Assembly: GCA_027449745.1 (NCBI GenBank)
Contig: DAIDKZ010000178.1
Location: 1-57,141 of the forward strand
Origin: Acetobacteraceae bacterium
GTDB taxonomy: Bacteria > Pseudomonadota > Alphaproteobacteria > Acetobacterales > Acetobacteraceae
Reading direction: 5' to 3'
DNA length: 57,141 bases
Shown one piece after another: positions 7,498-17,846 of this stretch (position 1 is the stretch's first letter; each line of letters begins with the position of its first letter). A program made the translations under genes and the position numbers. The notes beneath the pieces were generated by a model that saw only the letters and a list, made by a program, of their open reading frames with translations, did not search any database and was not told where the DNA came from.

Positions 7498-7559
7498 GGG
7501 CGAAGCCCTCCTGCGAGTACGGGGTATCCCGCCAGCGTGAACGTGCCGGGCGCTTGCGG

Positions 7560-8510
7560 TCAACCGCGTCCGCGCAGGCTGGTGCGCGGGAACCCGAAGC
7601 CGACATTGCAGAATTCGCAGTTCATGACGATCTCGCCCTCGGTTTGCATCTCGTCCAGCTCGGCGGCGCGGAACGATTCGAGGATTTCGGCCAGCCGCGC
7701 GCGGGAACAGCGGCACCCGAAGGCGAGCGCCCGCGGTGCGCTCGTGGCGACGCCCTCGGCGCCGAACAGCCGAAACAGCAGCCTTTCGGCCGGCAGAGCA
7801 TCGTCCAGGAGTTCGCCGTCCGTGAGCGTCCCGGCGAGCGTCAGCGCGGTGCGCCAGCTTTCCTCCTGGCCCGCGGCGTCAAGCATCGGATCGACCCCGC
7901 CTCCGCCGGCGATACGTTCGAGCACCAGCGCCCCGGCGCGCCAGCCATCGGCGGTGGAGGCGGCGGCGAGGTAGACGAAGCTGCGCAACTGTTCGCTCGT
8001 CTCGAAATAATGCCCGGTCATGTCGGCGAGACTGGCGCCGCTGATGGCGACGATGCCCTGATGGCGCTCACGGTCCGGTCCCTGGTCGACGCTGAAGGCG
8101 AGGTAGCCATTGCCCATCAACGCCCCGGCATCGGGGGCAGGCTCGCGCGCGAGCAGCGCGGCGAGCGCCTCGGCGTCGACCCTGGCGTAGGAGCGCAGCG
8201 CGCCGAGTTCCGTGCAGTCGGCGAGCAGTGTGCGCACCGGCCCGTCGCCCTTGCTCTGCACGCTGAAGGAGCCGCGGAATTTCAGCGCGGTCGCAAGCGC
8301 CGCGGCGAGCGCGAGGGCCTCGCCGACGAGGCGGGCGACGACCGGGTGGTGATCGTGGCGGGTCAGCAGCGCGTCGGCCAGCGGTCCAAGCCGCACCAGT
8401 CGCCCGCGCACCGGGCGAAGCGGCAGATGGAACCCGAGCACGCCACGCGGCACCACGAGATCGGGCACGGCGGGGCGCCCGTGATCGAGAAAGTCGGGGA
8501 TGTCAGACAT
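7560..8510 (-). CDS. hslO: Hsp33 redox-regulated chaperone
   Basis: Predicted 316 residues. The C-terminal redox switch is present: CRC followed after 29 residues by CEFC. These are the four zinc-binding cysteines that form disulfides when the chaperone is activated by oxidation and unfolding. The N-terminal part contains LVRLGPLADALLTRHDHHP and QSKGDGPVRTLLADC, typical of Hsp33. It is a cytoplasmic holdase protecting proteins during oxidative stress. The start is the ATG at 8510 (MSDIPDFL); no strong Shine-Dalgarno is visible. It is divergent from the L,D-transpeptidase-like gene across about 100 bases and not overlapped by other genes. Confidence 0.92.
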   Translation of the reverse strand: MSDIPDFLDHGRPAVPDLVVPRGVLGFHLPLRPVRGRLVRLGPLADALLTRHDHHPVVARLVGEALALAAALATALKFRGSFSVQSKGDGPVRTLLADCTELGALRSYARVDAEALAALLAREPAPDAGALMGNGYLAFSVDQGPDRERHQGIVAISGASLADMTGHYFETSEQLRSFVYLAAASTADGWRAGALVLERIAGGGGVDPMLDAAGQEESWRTALTLAGTLTDGELLDDALPAERLLFRLFGAEGVATSAPRALAFGCRCSRARLAEILESFRAAELDEMQTEGEIVMNCEFCNVGFGFPRTSLRGRG

Positions 8511-8614
8511 TCCGGCAAGATAGGCGCGCGCGGCCTGGCCTGCCACCACCCTCTTGCCGGCGCGCGGCGATCGGGGTCTGCTCGCGTCCCGCAACAGGAG
8601 GGCGAAGGAACGCG

Positions 8615-9109
8615 ATGCAGGCCGTGGTGCATGCGGATGGGCGGTTGGTATTCGCCGGGCGGACCTATCGCGCGGCGCTCGGGCGGGGCGGTGTGCGCGC
8701 CGACAAAGAGGAGGGGGACGGCGCCACGCCGGCGGCGCTACTGCCGCTGCGGCGCGTGCTCTACCGCGCCGACCGCGGCCCGCCGCCGCTCTGCGCGCCG
8801 CCGCGCGAGCCGATCGCGCCGGATGACGGCTGGTGCGACGACGCCTTCCATCAGGACTACAACCGCATGGTCGGCCTGCCTCACCCGGCGCGGCACGAGG
8901 CACTGTGGCGGCGCGACGGGCTCTACGACATCGTCGGCGTGCTCGGCTGGAACGACGCGCCGCCGGCACGCGGCCGTGGCTCGGCGATCTTCCTCCATAT
9001 CGCCGCGGCGGACTACGCACCGACCGCGGGCTGCGTCGCGCTGGCGGCGGCGGACCTGCGCGGGGTGCTCGCGCAGGGCCTCACCGAACTCCTCGTGCTG
9101 GCCGACTGA
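8615..9109 (+). CDS. YkuD-type L,D-transpeptidase-like protein (COG3786 type)
   Basis: Predicted 164 residues without an obvious signal peptide. The catalytic signature is HIAAADYAPTAGCVAL, which gives the His and the nucleophilic Cys of the YkuD fold; Ala replaces the Arg usually seen after GC(I/V). Other family marks are GDGATPAALLPLRRVLYRAD, GWCDDAFHQDYNRMV and GRGSAIFLH. These fit the COG3786 branch of ErfK/YbiS-like proteins. Family knowledge points to peptidoglycan cross-link or side-chain processing. Lack of a leader is odd for a periplasmic enzyme, so an unseen upstream start or cytoplasmic location is possible. GGAGG-like bases precede the ATG. Confidence 0.82.
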   Translation: MQAVVHADGRLVFAGRTYRAALGRGGVRADKEEGDGATPAALLPLRRVLYRADRGPPPLCAPPREPIAPDDGWCDDAFHQDYNRMVGLPHPARHEALWRRDGLYDIVGVLGWNDAPPARGRGSAIFLHIAAADYAPTAGCVALAAADLRGVLAQGLTELLVLAD

Positions 9110-9115
9110 ACGCGC

Positions 9116-11050
<1,935 letters not shown>

Positions 11051-11221
11051 GGCAGCGCTCCCGAGACGTTTGGTGGCGGCGTGACCCGCTCTGGACTCGT
11101 CACCGATGCCGCAAAAATGCCGCGGCGTCCAGGGCGCGCGCGGCGGGCGAGAAAGGAACCCCGCTTACTTTCACACCTGTTTTCATAAGCTTGAACAAAA
11201 GGTCGGCAAGCGGCCGCCCCG

Positions 11222-12523
11222 CTACATATGCCCCGGCAGCCAGGTCGAGAGCGCCGGAAACCCGATCAGGATCGCCAAGCGGACCAAGTCGGTAGCAACG
11301 AAGGGCAGCACGCCAAGGAACACGGTCGACATCGCCACGTCCCCGACCACGCTCTTGATCACGAACACATTCATACCCACCGGCGGGTGGATCAGCCCGA
11401 GCTCCACGGTCATTACGATGATCACGCCGAACCAGATCGGGTCGAAGCCAAGGGCGGTGACGACCGGGAAGATGATCGGGATGGTGAGGATCACCATCGC
11501 CATAGCGTCCATCACGCAGCCGAGCCCGAGATACATCGCCATGATGACGAGCAGAACTCCGTAGCGGCCGAGGCCGAGGCCGGTGAGGAACGCCGTGACA
11601 TGCTGCGGTGTCTGCGTGACGGTGAGGAAGTATCCGAACAGCAGCGCGCCGATCAGGATGGTGAAGATCGCCGCGCTCGTCCGCAGCGCCCGCGTCAGAC
11701 AGTCGAGGAATTGCGCCGCGGTCAGGCGGCGCCGGGCAACCGCGATGACGAAGGCGCCGCCCGCGCCCATGCTCGCGGCCTCCGTCGCGGTGAACGCGCC
11801 ACCGTAGAGTCCGCCGATCACGAAGAGAAAGAGAAGCGTGATCGCCCAGACCGAGCGCAGCGCGGCCAGCCGCTCCGGCCAGCCCGCCCGCGGCCCCCGA
11901 GGCAGGAAGCGGGGACGGGCGAGGCCGATCGCGCCGATGGTCGCGAGATACATCGCCACCGCCAGCATGCCCGGCACGATGCCGGCGATGTAAAGCCGGC
12001 CGACATCCTGCTGGGTGATCAGGCTGTAGACCGCGAGCACGAGCGAGGGCGGCAGGATCGCCCCCAAGGTGCCGCCGGCGGCGATCACGCCGGTGGCGAA
12101 GCTCTGCGGGTAGCCGAAGCGGCGCATCTCAGGGTAGGCGACCGCCGAGAATGTCGCCGCGGTGGCGACGGAGGAGCCCGAAATGGCGGCGAAGCCGGCG
12201 CAGGCGGCGATCGTCGCCATGCCGAGCCCGCCGCGGCGATGGCCCAGAAAGCGGTTGGCGGCATGGAACAGCTCCGTGCTCATGCCCGAGGCGGAGGCGA
12301 TCGTGCCCATCAGCAGGAACATCGGGATGACCGCGAAGCCGGCATCGGTCGCGGTGCGAATCGGCGACTGTGCCAGCAGCCGCAGCGCCGGGCCGAAACC
12401 GGAGATCAGGCCGAAGCCGCAGACGCCGACGATGCCCATCGCCACGCCCACCGGGACGCGCAACAGCATCAGCGCAAACAGCACGACGAACCCGGCAACG
12501 GCGATCAGCGTCGGATCGGGCAT
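11222..12523 (-). CDS. dctM: TRAP transporter large permease (DctM)
   Basis: Predicted 433-residue, highly hydrophobic protein with about twelve membrane helices. Conserved DctM segments are FVVLFALMLLRVPVGVAMG, ISGSSVATAATFS, GGTLGAILPPSLVLAVY and LGCVMDAMAMVILTIPI. It is the transport subunit of a tripartite ATP-independent periplasmic importer driven by a sodium or proton gradient. The ATG at 12523 was chosen because it follows the dctQ stop after seven bases and gives the normal N-terminus; the frame is open further upstream. It is the last gene of dctP-dctQ-dctM. Confidence 0.93.
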   Translation of the reverse strand: MPDPTLIAVAGFVVLFALMLLRVPVGVAMGIVGVCGFGLISGFGPALRLLAQSPIRTATDAGFAVIPMFLLMGTIASASGMSTELFHAANRFLGHRRGGLGMATIAACAGFAAISGSSVATAATFSAVAYPEMRRFGYPQSFATGVIAAGGTLGAILPPSLVLAVYSLITQQDVGRLYIAGIVPGMLAVAMYLATIGAIGLARPRFLPRGPRAGWPERLAALRSVWAITLLFLFVIGGLYGGAFTATEAASMGAGGAFVIAVARRRLTAAQFLDCLTRALRTSAAIFTILIGALLFGYFLTVTQTPQHVTAFLTGLGLGRYGVLLVIMAMYLGLGCVMDAMAMVILTIPIIFPVVTALGFDPIWFGVIIVMTVELGLIHPPVGMNVFVIKSVVGDVAMSTVFLGVLPFVATDLVRLAILIGFPALSTWLPGHM

Positions 12524-12530
12524 GGCGGTG

Positions 12531-13022
12531 TCAGTGATGCGCCGGTGCGGCGCCGGATGCGGCCGGGCCGACGCGCTGGCGGACGACGCGGACGAGCAAC
12601 AGCAGCGCGGCCGCCAGCGTGCCGAGCCAGGCGACGAGGAAAAACGGCCAGACCGGCAAGCCGAGGTCGTAGGTCGCCTCGCCCGAGCCATACGCATCGA
12701 GCACCTTCAGCCCCATCGCCCAGCAGAATGCCGCCATCGCGACGAAGGTCAGAAGGTTGGCGAAGGCTTCAAGGCCGCGGCGGGCCGCCGCGCCGAGCGT
12801 ACCCCAGAGCAGATCGACGGTGATGTGCGTGCCCCGGTAGCCGCTCGCGGCGATGCCCCAAAAAATCAGAATGGCGAGGAAGTAGCGGCTGAGGTCGTAA
12901 CTGTCCGGAATCGCCCAGGAGAAAATGTAGCGCAACGCCACCGAGATGAAGGTGAGCGCGGTGACGAAGGCGAGAAAGGCGCCGGCGAGCCGCTCCGCGC
13001 CGTCGATGAAGCGGTCCAGCAT
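12531..13022 (-). CDS. dctQ: TRAP transporter small permease (DctQ)
   Basis: Predicted 163 residues with four hydrophobic helices, the usual DctQ layout. Typical features are the N-terminal GAERLAGAFLAFVTALTFISV and the central GYRGTHITVDLLWG stretch, followed by a C-terminal helix LVAWLGTLAAALLLLVRVV. It partners with DctM in the membrane and is needed for coupling to the binding protein. The ATG at 13022 is three bases after the dctP stop at 13026, and its stop is seven bases before dctM, so the three genes are surely one operon. The Ala/His-rich tail (SGAAPAHH) is unremarkable. Confidence 0.92.
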   Translation of the reverse strand: MLDRFIDGAERLAGAFLAFVTALTFISVALRYIFSWAIPDSYDLSRYFLAILIFWGIAASGYRGTHITVDLLWGTLGAAARRGLEAFANLLTFVAMAAFCWAMGLKVLDAYGSGEATYDLGLPVWPFFLVAWLGTLAAALLLLVRVVRQRVGPAASGAAPAHH

Positions 13023-13025
13023 GGA

Positions 13026-14048
13026 TCAGTAGCCGGCGTGATTGGCGGCGATGCTGGCGCGAAGCGCCGCGTTGATCGCCGCCGGGTCCGCACCCGTGCG
13101 CCGCACGTCGGTAGCCCAACGGGCATGCAGCGGCTCCGCCGCGCGCTTCCAGGCGTCGAGCTGCTCGGGCGTGAGCTCGATGAATTCGTGGCCCGGCTCG
13201 GCCTTCACCTTGGCCCGACCAGCGTCTTCGAAGTCGGCCCAGGGGCTGGCGAAGCGCACGGCCCACTCGGTCGTGCAGTGGGCATCGATCACCGCCTTCT
13301 GCGCCGGGGCCAGCGCTTCGTAGCGCGCCTTGTTCAGAACCCAGACGAAGCTGGTGACGTAGAGCTGCGCGTCGATGTGGTAGCGTACGGTCTTGTCGAT
13401 TCCGAACAGAACCAGCGACCCCCACGGGAAGAAAATGCCGTCGGCGACCCCGCGTTCCAGCAGGTCGCGCGCGCCGGGGGCGGAGGCCTGCACGTTGGTG
13501 CCGCCGAGCAGGGTCACGAGATTGCCGATGGTGGCGTTCGCCGGGCGCATCTTCAGCCCGCGCAGATCCTCGGGCGCGACGATCTTGCGCCGGGCATGCA
13601 GCGTGCCGGGGGCGTGGATGAAGGCGAAGCAATAATGCACGTCCTTCATCTCGCGCGCGGCATAGGCGCGGTACCAGGCGTCGAGCGCGGCGGTGCCGCT
13701 CCGGGCGTCCTTGTATTGAAACGGTAGATCGGAGGCGGCGATGATGGGGAACCGGCCCGGCTGATAGCCCGGATTGACGTAGGTGCCGTCGGCGATGCCG
13801 TCGCGCGCCATGTCGTAATGGTCGAACGCCTTGCCAAGCTGTTCCGCGGGGAAGATGGCGGCGGTGATGGAGCCGTGGGAATCGGTCTTGATCGAATCCG
13901 CCCATGCCTGGATCGCGCCCTGCAGCGGGTGCGAGGGCGGCACCCAGTGCGAGAGTTTCAGCTGCACGGGGGCATCCTCGGCCCGCGCCGCCGGCATGAG
14001 CGGCGTGGCCGCAAGGGCGATCAGGGCCAGCACTCCGGCGATCTTCAT
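13026..14048 (-). CDS. dctP: TRAP transporter substrate-binding protein (DctP)
   Basis: Predicted 340 residues. The signal peptide MKIAGVLALIALAATPLMPA ends at ARA before EDAPVQ, followed by a DctP domain with LKLSHWVPPSHPLQGAIQAW, FPAEQLGKAFDHYDM and LRGLKMRPANATIG. The last contains the Arg that binds the substrate carboxylate in this family. It captures an organic acid in the periplasm for DctQM. The exact substrate is not predictable. The ATG at 14048 lies upstream of a clean signal peptide, with GGGGAAAA before it. The dispersed repeat copy B lies just upstream, between this gene and the sulfotransferase. Confidence 0.92.
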   Translation of the reverse strand: MKIAGVLALIALAATPLMPAARAEDAPVQLKLSHWVPPSHPLQGAIQAWADSIKTDSHGSITAAIFPAEQLGKAFDHYDMARDGIADGTYVNPGYQPGRFPIIAASDLPFQYKDARSGTAALDAWYRAYAAREMKDVHYCFAFIHAPGTLHARRKIVAPEDLRGLKMRPANATIGNLVTLLGGTNVQASAPGARDLLERGVADGIFFPWGSLVLFGIDKTVRYHIDAQLYVTSFVWVLNKARYEALAPAQKAVIDAHCTTEWAVRFASPWADFEDAGRAKVKAEPGHEFIELTPEQLDAWKRAAEPLHARWATDVRRTGADPAAINAALRASIAANHAGY

Positions 14049-14109
14049 GACGTTTTCCCCAAATTGCCGGCCATGCTGGCCGCTGCAGGCGCTGTCGGCA
14101 AGGGGGTTA

Positions 14110-14197
14110 GCGTCTGTCCGGCGCAGGCGGATAAACAGACGCGTAAACAAGGAGCTAGAGTCTGTCAGGGCTTCAATGAAGCGGTGACAGACTCTAG
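14110..14197 (-). repeat. Two-hairpin dispersed palindromic repeat, copy B (inverted)
   Basis: On the minus strand the unit begins CTAGAGTCTGTCACCGC, closes with TGACAGACTCTAG, continues through CTCCTTGTTTACGCG, and ends in a second hairpin with arms GCGTCTGT and ACAGACGC. It is the inverted partner of copy A at 136-238 and differs by a few bases in the first loop and a shorter second loop. Compensating changes are not evident in the stem arms, which are identical. It lies immediately after the sulfotransferase gene, whose TAG stop is the CTAG of the repeat itself. It probably ends or stabilises the ilvE-amidase-sulfotransferase transcript. Confidence 0.8.
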
Positions 14198-14919
14198 CCG
14201 TAGCCGAAGCGACGGAGGAACGGCGCGAAATGCCCGCTCAGACGCGCCTGGTCTTCGGGAGTGATGCGACCGCGCCATTTGCCGACGAGGCGGTCGCCGA
14301 TATGGTTGCGATGGATCTGGGTGACGCGGTCGTAGAGGTCGGCCGTCGCGTCGCCCTCGAGGCGTTCCGCCGGCAGGCTCGCCACCGAAGCGGCTGCCGC
14401 GCGGACCGCCTCGGTTTCGTAGGTGGCGAAAATGCGCTGCTGCGCCGCGGCGTCGGCGGGCAGCCGCAAATGGGCGGCGATCGCCGCCACCGTCTCCGGT
14501 CGTGCGAAGAACCCATCCTCGTAGCGCAGCACCGGATAGCCGCGTTCGGCCCAGGGCAGCAGCCGGTTGCAGCAGGCGTCGATGGCGGCGAGCGCGGCCG
14601 GTGGCGCAACCTTGAATCGCTCCACCAGCGACAGCGCGGCATCGCGCGGATCGCGCACCGAGAGCAGCACGGCCGGGCCAGCGAGTTCCACGAATCCGTC
14701 GACCTCCGGCTCGCCACGGTGCATCTTCCACACCACCCGCCGCGCCGGAAGCTCCGGATGGGTCAGCACTTTGGCGACGCTGTCCGAATACAGCGCCAGT
14801 ACGCCGCCGGCGCCGAAGGCCGCGAGATAGAGCTCGCGCACGACATTGAACACCCAAGTCGAGGCGCTGCCGTAAAGCCCCTGCGTCAGCACCACCCTCG
14901 GTGGCGCGGCCTCCGCCAT
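14194..14919 (-). CDS. Sulfotransferase-family protein
   Basis: Predicted 241 residues. VVLTQGLYGSASTWVFNVV near the N-terminus matches the PAPS 5'-phosphosulfate loop region of bacterial sulfotransferases, and VLLSVRDPRDAALSL near residue 90 matches the 3'-phosphate-binding motif with its Arg and Ser. YPVLRYEDGF is also typical of the family. It would move a sulfo group from PAPS to an unknown acceptor; some such proteins act in other ways. The ATG at 14919 follows the amidase stop after one base (TGAGATG), so it is translationally coupled. Its TAG stop lies within the palindromic repeat. No PAPS synthesis genes are in the window. Confidence 0.75.
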   Translation of the reverse strand: MAEAAPPRVVLTQGLYGSASTWVFNVVRELYLAAFGAGGVLALYSDSVAKVLTHPELPARRVVWKMHRGEPEVDGFVELAGPAVLLSVRDPRDAALSLVERFKVAPPAALAAIDACCNRLLPWAERGYPVLRYEDGFFARPETVAAIAAHLRLPADAAAQQRIFATYETEAVRAAAASVASLPAERLEGDATADLYDRVTQIHRNHIGDRLVGKWRGRITPEDQARLSGHFAPFLRRFGYG

Positions 14920-14920
14920 C

Positions 14921-16348
14921 TCAGCCGCTGAGCGGCGGCCGTCGGTCGGCCCAGGGACAGGCTCGCTCGAACGCGGCGGCGGCCTGCAGCACCCCGAGAT
15001 CGTCGAAGCGCCGGCCGACAATCTGCAGGCCGACGGGAAGCCCATCGCGGGTGAAGCCGCACGGCACCGAGATCGCCGGATTGCCGGAGAGATTGAACGG
15101 GTACGAGAATTCGGCCCAGGAGATCCAGTCCCAGGGATGGTCGGGCCAGTTCGCTGGCATCAGCTGCTCGGCCGGAAACGCGGAGACCGAGACGGAGGGC
15201 GTCAGCAGGAAGTCCCAATCGCCGAAGAAGCGGTTGATCTCGCGGATATAGGCGTATTTCCGCTCGCGCAGACGCTGATAGCCCGTCATCGTCGTCGCGG
15301 TACCGGCGCGGATGCAGGCGACGAGCCCTGGGTCCATGCGCGCTTCCCACTCGGCGAGCGCCGGCGCGTGGATGGCGAGATGGGCCGGCCAGAGGCCACG
15401 GATCAGCTCCGGCCCCGTTGCACCCCAGGATGGCGTGACCGCCTCGACCTTCGCGCCCAACGCAGCGGCGAACCGCTCCGCGGCGGCGCTGACCAGGGCA
15501 GCGACCTCGGGATCGACGCGGGCGTGGCCGAGATCAGGGCTGAAAGCCATCCGCCGGCCGGCGATGCCGCGGTCGAGCTGGGCCAGATACGGCGCGGGCG
15601 GGGCTTCGAGACTGGTGTGGTCCCAGTCGTGCGGCCCGGCCATCACCTCCAGCATCAGCGCGGCATCGGCGACGGTGCGCGTCAGCGGGCCGTTGTGCGA
15701 GGAATAGTCCGTGTTCGAGACCGGCCAGTTGGGGATGCGGCCGTAGCTGGGCTTGAAGCCGACGACGCCGCAGAAATGCGCCGGCATGCGGATCGAGCCG
15801 GCGCCGTCACTGCCTTGATGCAGTGGCCCGAAGCCCGCCGCGGCACCGGCGCCCGCGCCCGCCGACGAGGCGCCGGCATTCAGCCCGTGGCGCCACGGAT
15901 TATGTGTGATGCCGGTTGCCGGGGAGCGGCTGACGCCGGTCCAGCCGAACTCGGACGTCGTCGTCTTGCCGAGGATGATGGCGCCATGGGCCTTCAGCCG
16001 GGTCACCATCGGCGCGTCTTCCTCGGGCACGAAGCCGTCGCGCAGGTGCGAGCCGTATCCGGTGGCGATCCCCGCCGTCCAGGTGAGGTCCTTCAGCGTC
16101 ACCGGGATGCCGTGCAGTCGTCCGGTCGCTTCGCCGCGCGCGAGCGCCGCCTCGGCCGCCCGGGCGGCGTCGCGGGCGGGCTCGGCGAGCAGGGTCGCGA
16201 AGGCGTTGATCCGCGGCTCGAGCGCCGCGATGCGCTCGAGCACCGCCTCGACCAGCTCGACAGGGGACAGGGCACGGGCACGGATCAGCCGGACGAGGTC
16301 GACAGCCGGCGTGAAGCAGAGGGTCTCGGCGTTCATCGCGCGCCTCAT
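14921..16348 (-). CDS. Amidase-signature family hydrolase
   Basis: Predicted 475 residues. The Ser-cisSer-Lys triad can be placed: K86 in GIPVTLKD, the S161/S162 pair in GASSAG and the nucleophile S185 in GSDGAGSIRMPA. The Gly-rich loop is GASSAGAG rather than the common GGSSGG, a conservative change. The family hydrolyses diverse amides, so the substrate is open. There is no GatC or GatB nearby and the sequence is not a GatA. The ATG at 16348 overlaps the ilvE stop (ATGA); an internal ATG at 16336 is possible. It sits between ilvE and a sulfotransferase in one operon, which may mean metabolism of an amide or amino-acid conjugate. Confidence 0.85.
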   Translation of the reverse strand: MRRAMNAETLCFTPAVDLVRLIRARALSPVELVEAVLERIAALEPRINAFATLLAEPARDAARAAEAALARGEATGRLHGIPVTLKDLTWTAGIATGYGSHLRDGFVPEEDAPMVTRLKAHGAIILGKTTTSEFGWTGVSRSPATGITHNPWRHGLNAGASSAGAGAGAAAGFGPLHQGSDGAGSIRMPAHFCGVVGFKPSYGRIPNWPVSNTDYSSHNGPLTRTVADAALMLEVMAGPHDWDHTSLEAPPAPYLAQLDRGIAGRRMAFSPDLGHARVDPEVAALVSAAAERFAAALGAKVEAVTPSWGATGPELIRGLWPAHLAIHAPALAEWEARMDPGLVACIRAGTATTMTGYQRLRERKYAYIREINRFFGDWDFLLTPSVSVSAFPAEQLMPANWPDHPWDWISWAEFSYPFNLSGNPAISVPCGFTRDGLPVGLQIVGRRFDDLGVLQAAAAFERACPWADRRPPLSG

Positions 16349-17433
16349 GCCGGCATAGGCACGCGCTGGGTGAGCGGGGTGGTCCAGCCGAATGGATCCG
16401 GTGCGGTGCCGTACTGGATGCCGACGATGGCGTCATACAGCCGCTGGGTCAGCTCGCCGATCCGCCCGCCATTGATCGTCACGCGCGCGTCGCGATAGCC
16501 GAGTTCGCCAACCGGCGAAATGACCGCGGCGGTGCCGGTGCCCCACATCTCGGTGAGCGCGCCGCGGCTTGCCGCGGCGAGAACCTCGTCGATGGCGACC
16601 GGCCGCTCGGCGACCTTGATGCCCCAGCTCTTCAGCAGCGTCAGCACCGAATCCCGTGTCACCCCGGCGAGGATGGCGCCATTGAGCGGCGGGGTAATCA
16701 CCTCGTCGCCGATGCGCAGCATGATGTTCATCGTGCCAACCTCGTCGAGGTAGCGGTGCTGGACGCCGTCGAGCCACAGGACCTGGGTAAAGCCGGCGCG
16801 GGCTGCTTCCTCGGCGCCGTGCAGGCTGGCCGCGTAATTCGCCGCCGCCTTGATGGCACCAATTCCGCCAGGCACGGCCCGGACGTGGTTGTCCATGGCC
16901 AGAATCTTCACCGGGTTCATGCCCTCGGCATAATAGGCGCCGACCGGGGACAGGATGACGTAATAGAGGTAGCTGGATGAGGGATGGACGCCGAGGAACG
17001 TCTCGGTGGCGATCACGGTCGGTCGGACATAGAGCGCGGTGCCTGGCTTGGACGGCACCCATCGCTGATCGACTTCGATGAGAGCCCGCAAGCTCTCTTG
17101 CACGAGCGCCACATCGAGTTCCGGGATGCACAACCCGGCGCAGGAGCGGTTGAGGCGGGCCGCGTGGGCCGACGGGCGAAAGAGGCGGATGACACCGTCG
17201 CCGCCGCGGAACGCCTTCAGACCGTCGAACACCGCCTGCGCGTAGTGGAGGACGCAGGTGGCGGGATCGAGACTGAAATTCTGGTAGGGCACGATGCGTG
17301 GGTCGTGCCAGCCACGGCCGTCGTCGTACTCCATCATGAACATATGATCGGTGAATACGGTGCCGAAGCGCAGCGTCTCGTCGGGAGGAGGCGTGTTCGG
17401 CCGGCTGTTCAGGGTCACGGCGATCTGGGTCAT
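16345..17433 (-). CDS. ilvE: Branched-chain amino acid aminotransferase
   Basis: Predicted 362 residues, the length of the class IV BCAT2-type enzymes. PLP would be bound by K195 in GGIGAIKAAANYA. YVRPTVIATE, YLDEVGTMNIM (Glu binding the pyridine nitrogen) and SRGALTEMWGTGTAAVISP are family marks. It transfers amino groups between glutamate and leucine, isoleucine or valine in the cytoplasm. The ATG at 17433 gives the usual MTQIAVTLN start. It leads an operon with the amidase and the sulfotransferase. The 400-base region upstream is shared with the divergent RTX-like gene. Confidence 0.93.
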   Translation of the reverse strand: MTQIAVTLNSRPNTPPPDETLRFGTVFTDHMFMMEYDDGRGWHDPRIVPYQNFSLDPATCVLHYAQAVFDGLKAFRGGDGVIRLFRPSAHAARLNRSCAGLCIPELDVALVQESLRALIEVDQRWVPSKPGTALYVRPTVIATETFLGVHPSSSYLYYVILSPVGAYYAEGMNPVKILAMDNHVRAVPGGIGAIKAAANYAASLHGAEEAARAGFTQVLWLDGVQHRYLDEVGTMNIMLRIGDEVITPPLNGAILAGVTRDSVLTLLKSWGIKVAERPVAIDEVLAAASRGALTEMWGTGTAAVISPVGELGYRDARVTINGGRIGELTQRLYDAIVGIQYGTAPDPFGWTTPLTQRVPMPA

Positions 17434-17846
17434 GGGCGTGGTCTCCGGGGCGGAAGCTTGGGCGCGGGACGCCGGCACGATTGCGTCGTGGCGCGGCGGC
17501 CGGCCCGAACGGGCGATGCGCTATCTTGGCGCGGTTTGCCGCGTCTGTCTCTCCCGCCGGGCCGGGCCGGAGACAGGCATGCCACGCAAACTTCATCATG
17601 CCATCCAGCGTCCGGGGAATGCGATATGTCTCATCAATCGGGCATACACGTGCATTTGCCTCATATGCTGGCACGCATTGACGCGATGCCATTTTTATCA
17701 TCAAACGATCATCGCAAAAGCCGCCGGTTACCGATGGTTTTTCCGATCAATTAGCGTTTGCTCACACCGGCGTGAGCGGCGTTCATGCTTGCATTTTCTT
17801 GCGCCACGGATTAACACGGGGCGGGAAAGCAGAGGAGCCTCCGTTC
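17434..17846. other. Intergenic region between ilvE and the RTX-like gene
   Basis: This 413-base gap holds no gene I can support. Its ilvE side is GC-rich and carries a GC-rich inverted region (GCCGGGCCGGGCCGG). From about 17600 to 17760 it becomes clearly richer in A and T, with runs such as TTTTTATCATCAAACGATCATC. Divergent promoters for ilvE and the RTX-like gene should lie here. The shift in composition is the strongest inside the right-hand half of this gap and may mark transferred DNA or a regulatory region for the surface protein. Confidence 0.5.
17760..17816 (+). promoter_or_regulatory. Near-perfect palindrome and possible promoter of the RTX-like gene
   Basis: GCTCACACCGGCGTGAGC at 17760-17777 is an 18-base near-perfect palindrome with one mismatched pair, the size of a dimeric repressor or activator site. 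It is followed by TTGCAT at 17789-17794 and, after 16 bases, TTAACA at 17811-17816, which could be a weak sigma-70-type promoter. The start codon of the RTX-like gene is 30 bases further on, with AGAGGAG in between. This is pattern recognition only; the short spacing and imperfect -10 make the promoter call weak. Confidence 0.28.

Noticed and set aside
14194-14197. The sulfotransferase as an insertion-truncated pseudogene
   Set aside because: Length and motifs are complete enough, and no lost C-terminal motif could be shown, so it is kept as a gene.
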